A stretch of 42,730 bases of DNA from a virus, in the IMG/VR virus record IMGVR_UViG_3300032275_000007, positions 1 through 42,730 of that record; one strand, given 5' to 3'. Below the pieces are notes generated by a model that saw only the letters and a program-made list of their open reading frames with translations, searched no databases and had not been told where the DNA came from. A program made the position numbers and the translations under genes. The stretch's first letter is position 1. Every line of letters begins with the position of its first letter. This document shows, piece after piece, positions 39,899 to 42,730 of this stretch.

Positions 39899-42334
39899 TC
39901 AACAAAACATAAATGGGGAATTTAGGACGTTTTTCAGATCAAAATCACCGATCACAGGACGCTCACAATCCATCGTGGTTGAGAAGTTATTTAGCTCCAA
40001 TAGCATCCCCAGCCCACGCTCCTCGTAAAGCTCTAGGAAGGTCTGGCGTATCGCTAAGTGCATATCATCAACGTCATTTGGGTGGCAGGCGAAGGAATCG
40101 TGGATTGGGAGGATAGGGAAATCACATCGGTTAATTACGGCCCATAGGTGGGCGCTATCAAGAGAATGGACGACGTTAGGGTTAATACCACTTAGCGCCT
40201 TACTTCTATCGAACACACCGGTAGGGAATCGTAGCAGTAGTGCAGCAAGCCCCATAGATCGTACGGCTAGTTGCTTCTCTACCATAACGTCTACCCAGCC
40301 TACTACAGGCATACCAATAGGACTAATCCAGCGCATAGGTGTCGGTTGTCCATCAATATCTACACAGTGCCTAGCTAGCTTGATGATGTAACGCATAGCT
40401 TCATCCGCTGCCGGTACTGCTTCCCGTACACCGGTACGTAAGGTCTTAGCTACTACAACACCAAGTCTACGTAGGCTAAATAGAACCTTACCATCTGTGT
40501 CTAGGATAGGTTCCATGTCTCTAGATACCATGTCAGCCACTACATAATCCATAGTGGATTGTAGCGTACTGCCGTATACGTAGGTCATTACCGGCCCTTT
40601 AGCCATGCTGCGGGGGATTGGGAACTCAGACCAATAGCTTTTGACTACTGCATCAATATCTTCCGATAGCTTTAATTTATCGGCTATAGAAGCAACGTAC
40701 CCGTAAATATCCGACTTCTGATCCATTCCGTTATATACCAGATTGGTGTGGGCTGCGCCGATTGGATCACGTAGCATTGCAGATAGATGTTGCAAGCCTG
40801 AGCATGTAGCATCCATCGCTACTGGGACGTGTACAAGCGTCGTGGTATCGTTCATGTAATCACGGAGGGCTATGCCAGCCTGTAATAGCGTGAACGCTGT
40901 ATCGTTCTCTGGTGGCTGTACTGCAAGGGGATTGTCAATGAAGTCTAGGATCATCTCCCAGTTATCATCTGTCCACTGTGCCTTGATTTCGGGTAGGTGC
41001 TTATCGAACCCGCAGCAATTTGCTACGTGAACCTTCAACCAGAACGCGCCTCTTTCTGTCAAGGGCTTACCGTCAGCGAATTCATAGCACGCCTTAATCG
41101 CATCACAATCTTGCATATTCACTGACGGGCGGAAATAACCTCGGCCACGCCAGTCTGCGTACATAGGGAACCACAGCTTCGATCTACCCTGATAGGTGCG
41201 TAGGTACTTGATCTTGTTTGATAAGCCCTTCACCATACCGATACGTGTCTTGCCAATGGTGTACCAGTCACGCATTTTACCGCACCAGTCTTCAAACTGC
41301 CGTAGCTCGGACTCAGTACCATCAGCTTTATCCCAGTCTTCGTGCATCGGGAATTCAGGTCTTGGTGGGCCATCTCGCAAAGGTAATCCAAGAATACCCA
41401 TGTTGCCATCCATAATGGCCTGTACGCAATTGAGTACAGGTACATTGATGCGGTATGCCACAGACTGTGCCTTGCTCATAGCGGCCCGCATAGGGTCTGC
41501 TACGGGCTTTGACAACTCTTCCTTTACCCATTCACGATATTTGCTAGGCATACCACGGAAACCAACCATCGGTGCTCGCACCTGCAACCCCTCGGATAAA
41601 TAGCCACCATCATCAAAAGCCGTCCATGGCTTCGGTGGGACGATCATGGGAGGGTAGATCATCCGGCAATTGAACTCTGTCACCATCGGGTCCAGGATGG
41701 CCTGCATTTGGGGTGTGAGGTACGCTGCGTGGATCACTTGATTACGTGTGTTCGTGCCCTTACGCCACTCGAAGAATTCTAATGGGTATAACGCCGCCAA
41801 AACGATCCTAGCTACACCTAATCTGTACTCCGTAGACCACGGCTCGTACTCAGGTACACACTCCTGTAGAGCTTTGCTATATGATCTGTTGATAACGGTA
41901 ACATCCTTTACCCTACGTTTGACCAAGTCTTTTACAGTCATCTCCAGATACACTGGGTTCTTCATCAAAACATACTGAACATATACTTCTGATTCTAGTG
42001 TCTTACCTAACTGCTGTAGTACATCCTGTGGCGTTTGCTCACCGAGGGCTAGGCCCGTAGCGCGGATGACTGTTCTAATCGCTACAACCGCAAGGATATC
42101 TGGTTTGACGATGCGGATCAGCGAGCGGTACTTACCACCTAAACCCGCTGTCCTCTCATTAAGCATATCTTCAATAGCCTTAGTAGCTTCTTCAAACAAG
42201 GATGATACAATGCGTCGAGCAGGCCCGGTATCCGCAGCCCTACCTCGCTCAAATGAGTCAAGGAGGCTGCGTTGTGTCCGAGCAATGCTCTCATTACTAT
42301 ACTGCTGTTCTAACTCAAGCTGCTCAACGCTCAT
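39899..42334 (-). CDS. T7-type single-subunit RNA polymerase (RNAP1)
   Basis: This 811-aa full-length enzyme has DWRGRGYF (D394), motif A MDATCSGLQHLSAMLRD (D508), motif B R575-x3-K579-x7-Y587-G, SLDSAHL with the preceding histidine kept (VVHSLDSAHL, ~721-730), and motif C PIHDSFACH (D746). Motif spacing is that of T7 RNAP (DxRGR to motif A is 114 residues). The N-terminal ~390 residues should hold the promoter-binding domain. Its place just before the structural genes is the phiKMV arrangement. GAGGG precedes the ATG at 42334. It most likely transcribes late genes from the repeated motif. Confidence 0.97.
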   Translation of the reverse strand: MSVEQLELEQQYSNESIARTQRSLLDSFERGRAADTGPARRIVSSLFEEATKAIEDMLNERTAGLGGKYRSLIRIVKPDILAVVAIRTVIRATGLALGEQTPQDVLQQLGKTLESEVYVQYVLMKNPVYLEMTVKDLVKRRVKDVTVINRSYSKALQECVPEYEPWSTEYRLGVARIVLAALYPLEFFEWRKGTNTRNQVIHAAYLTPQMQAILDPMVTEFNCRMIYPPMIVPPKPWTAFDDGGYLSEGLQVRAPMVGFRGMPSKYREWVKEELSKPVADPMRAAMSKAQSVAYRINVPVLNCVQAIMDGNMGILGLPLRDGPPRPEFPMHEDWDKADGTESELRQFEDWCGKMRDWYTIGKTRIGMVKGLSNKIKYLRTYQGRSKLWFPMYADWRGRGYFRPSVNMQDCDAIKACYEFADGKPLTERGAFWLKVHVANCCGFDKHLPEIKAQWTDDNWEMILDFIDNPLAVQPPENDTAFTLLQAGIALRDYMNDTTTLVHVPVAMDATCSGLQHLSAMLRDPIGAAHTNLVYNGMDQKSDIYGYVASIADKLKLSEDIDAVVKSYWSEFPIPRSMAKGPVMTYVYGSTLQSTMDYVVADMVSRDMEPILDTDGKVLFSLRRLGVVVAKTLRTGVREAVPAADEAMRYIIKLARHCVDIDGQPTPMRWISPIGMPVVGWVDVMVEKQLAVRSMGLAALLLRFPTGVFDRSKALSGINPNVVHSLDSAHLWAVINRCDFPILPIHDSFACHPNDVDDMHLAIRQTFLELYEERGLGMLLELNNFSTTMDCERPVIGDFDLKNVLNSPFMFC

Positions 42335-42338
42335 TGTG

Positions 42339-42730
42339 TTACCCTCTATTTTGTTTAAACATTAGCTCTCTAATGAATAGTAAATCTGTAATCATGTGGT
42401 CAATGTGCAGTAGACCAAAATCTGGGTTCACTGCCTCTAGTCCGTGGATATCTACCTCTACCTTGTGGCGGCTGAATGCCCTCCAATAGCGGTTGATCCC
42501 ATCGGGAACCTTCTGCCATGTGTTAGCTGCGTACTTCTTAGCACCGCCCTCAAGGACTTGCTGCACAGCGTTTAAGGCATTAGCACAACCACTGAACAGC
42601 ATAGTCGGATCACCCTTACTCCCATCATCCTTCCCATCGTGGTTTACAGTGGGTGGTACGGATACCTCTGGTAGCGTAGGTGGTGTGTCGATCGTATCAA
42701 CCCGCTGTAGGAGACAATGACCTACTACTG
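42339..42730 (-). CDS. dATP/dGTP diphosphohydrolase-like protein, C-terminal part (begins at 375)
   Basis: This is the other end of the junction-spanning gene; the part above 42509 repeats the left end. The family segment reads VLEGGAKKYAANTWQKVPDG, then RYWRAFSRHKVEVDIHGLEA and GLLHIDHMITDLLFIREL, with the histidines and aspartates expected for a metal-dependent nucleotide phosphohydrolase. The stop at 42339 lies four bases before the RNAP1 start. An internal ATG at 42602 could give an 87-aa product but would lose the first domain. Confidence 0.7.
   Translation of the reverse strand, partial: VVGHCLLQRVDTIDTPPTLPEVSVPPTVNHDGKDDGSKGDPTMLFSGCANALNAVQQVLEGGAKKYAANTWQKVPDGINRYWRAFSRHKVEVDIHGLEAVNPDFGLLHIDHMITDLLFIRELMFKQNRG
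42510..42730. repeat. Terminal direct repeat, right copy (221 bp)
   Basis: Exact copy of 1-221. Reading across the join restores an uninterrupted 181-aa frame, which supports a circular or terminally redundant map of about 42,509 unique bases. Confidence 0.9.

Overview
The window is an essentially complete genome of a T7-like podovirus (Autographiviridae-type). Every convincing protein gene lies on the minus strand, so transcription runs from high to low coordinates. The first 221 bases are repeated exactly at the end (1-221 = 42510-42730), so the unit is about 42.5 kb, opened inside a gene. Gene order (primase, helicase, ligase, polymerase, exonuclease, endonuclease VII, then an RNA polymerase directly before the structural genes) is that of phiKMV-like phages. 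The host cannot be read from the sequence; the gene set suits a Gram-negative proteobacterium.

Layout in transcription order. (1) 16.62-15.58 kb: a gene-free control region with repeat arrays, a DnaA box, a candidate phage promoter and a sigma70-like promoter. The natural genome ends or origin may lie here. (2) 15.58-13.65 kb: a 60-aa gene and a second, short single-subunit RNA polymerase (RNAP2, 565 aa), followed by an intrinsic terminator. (3) 13.2-11.2 kb: small early genes, including two coupled membrane micropeptides, a possible SAM lyase and an exported protein with a duplicated domain. They are interleaved with three large two-part hairpins. (4) 11.1-0.4 kb and across the junction: primase, helicase, ligase, family A DNA polymerase, exonuclease, HNH and VII endonucleases, phosphoesterase and a dATP/dGTP diphosphohydrolase-like gene. 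(5) 42.3-39.9 kb: the full-length T7-type RNA polymerase (RNAP1, 811 aa). (6) 39.7-28.6 kb: gp7.3-like protein, portal, scaffold, capsid, tail tubes and internal virion proteins, including one with a lysozyme domain. (7) 28.6-16.8 kb: the last internal virion protein, T7-type tail fibre, an SGNH-hydrolase tail protein, terminases, the lysis cassette and a further tail protein.

The standout is the presence of two different single-subunit RNA polymerases. RNAP2 keeps the catalytic motifs but lacks much of the N-terminal half and about 80 residues between the DxRGR motif and motif A. It sits alone in the first operon between a host-type promoter and a terminator. A 19-base motif (ATGAAGTAAYACTTATTGA, minus strand) occurs three times: just after RNAP1, inside the large terminase gene, and beside the control region. 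It is a candidate phage promoter. My inference is a three-step cascade: host RNAP makes RNAP2, RNAP2 may drive early or middle genes, and RNAP1 drives late genes.

Limits: functions come from reading motifs by eye without searches. Many small genes are unassigned, and several starts were moved to positions with a better ribosome binding site.
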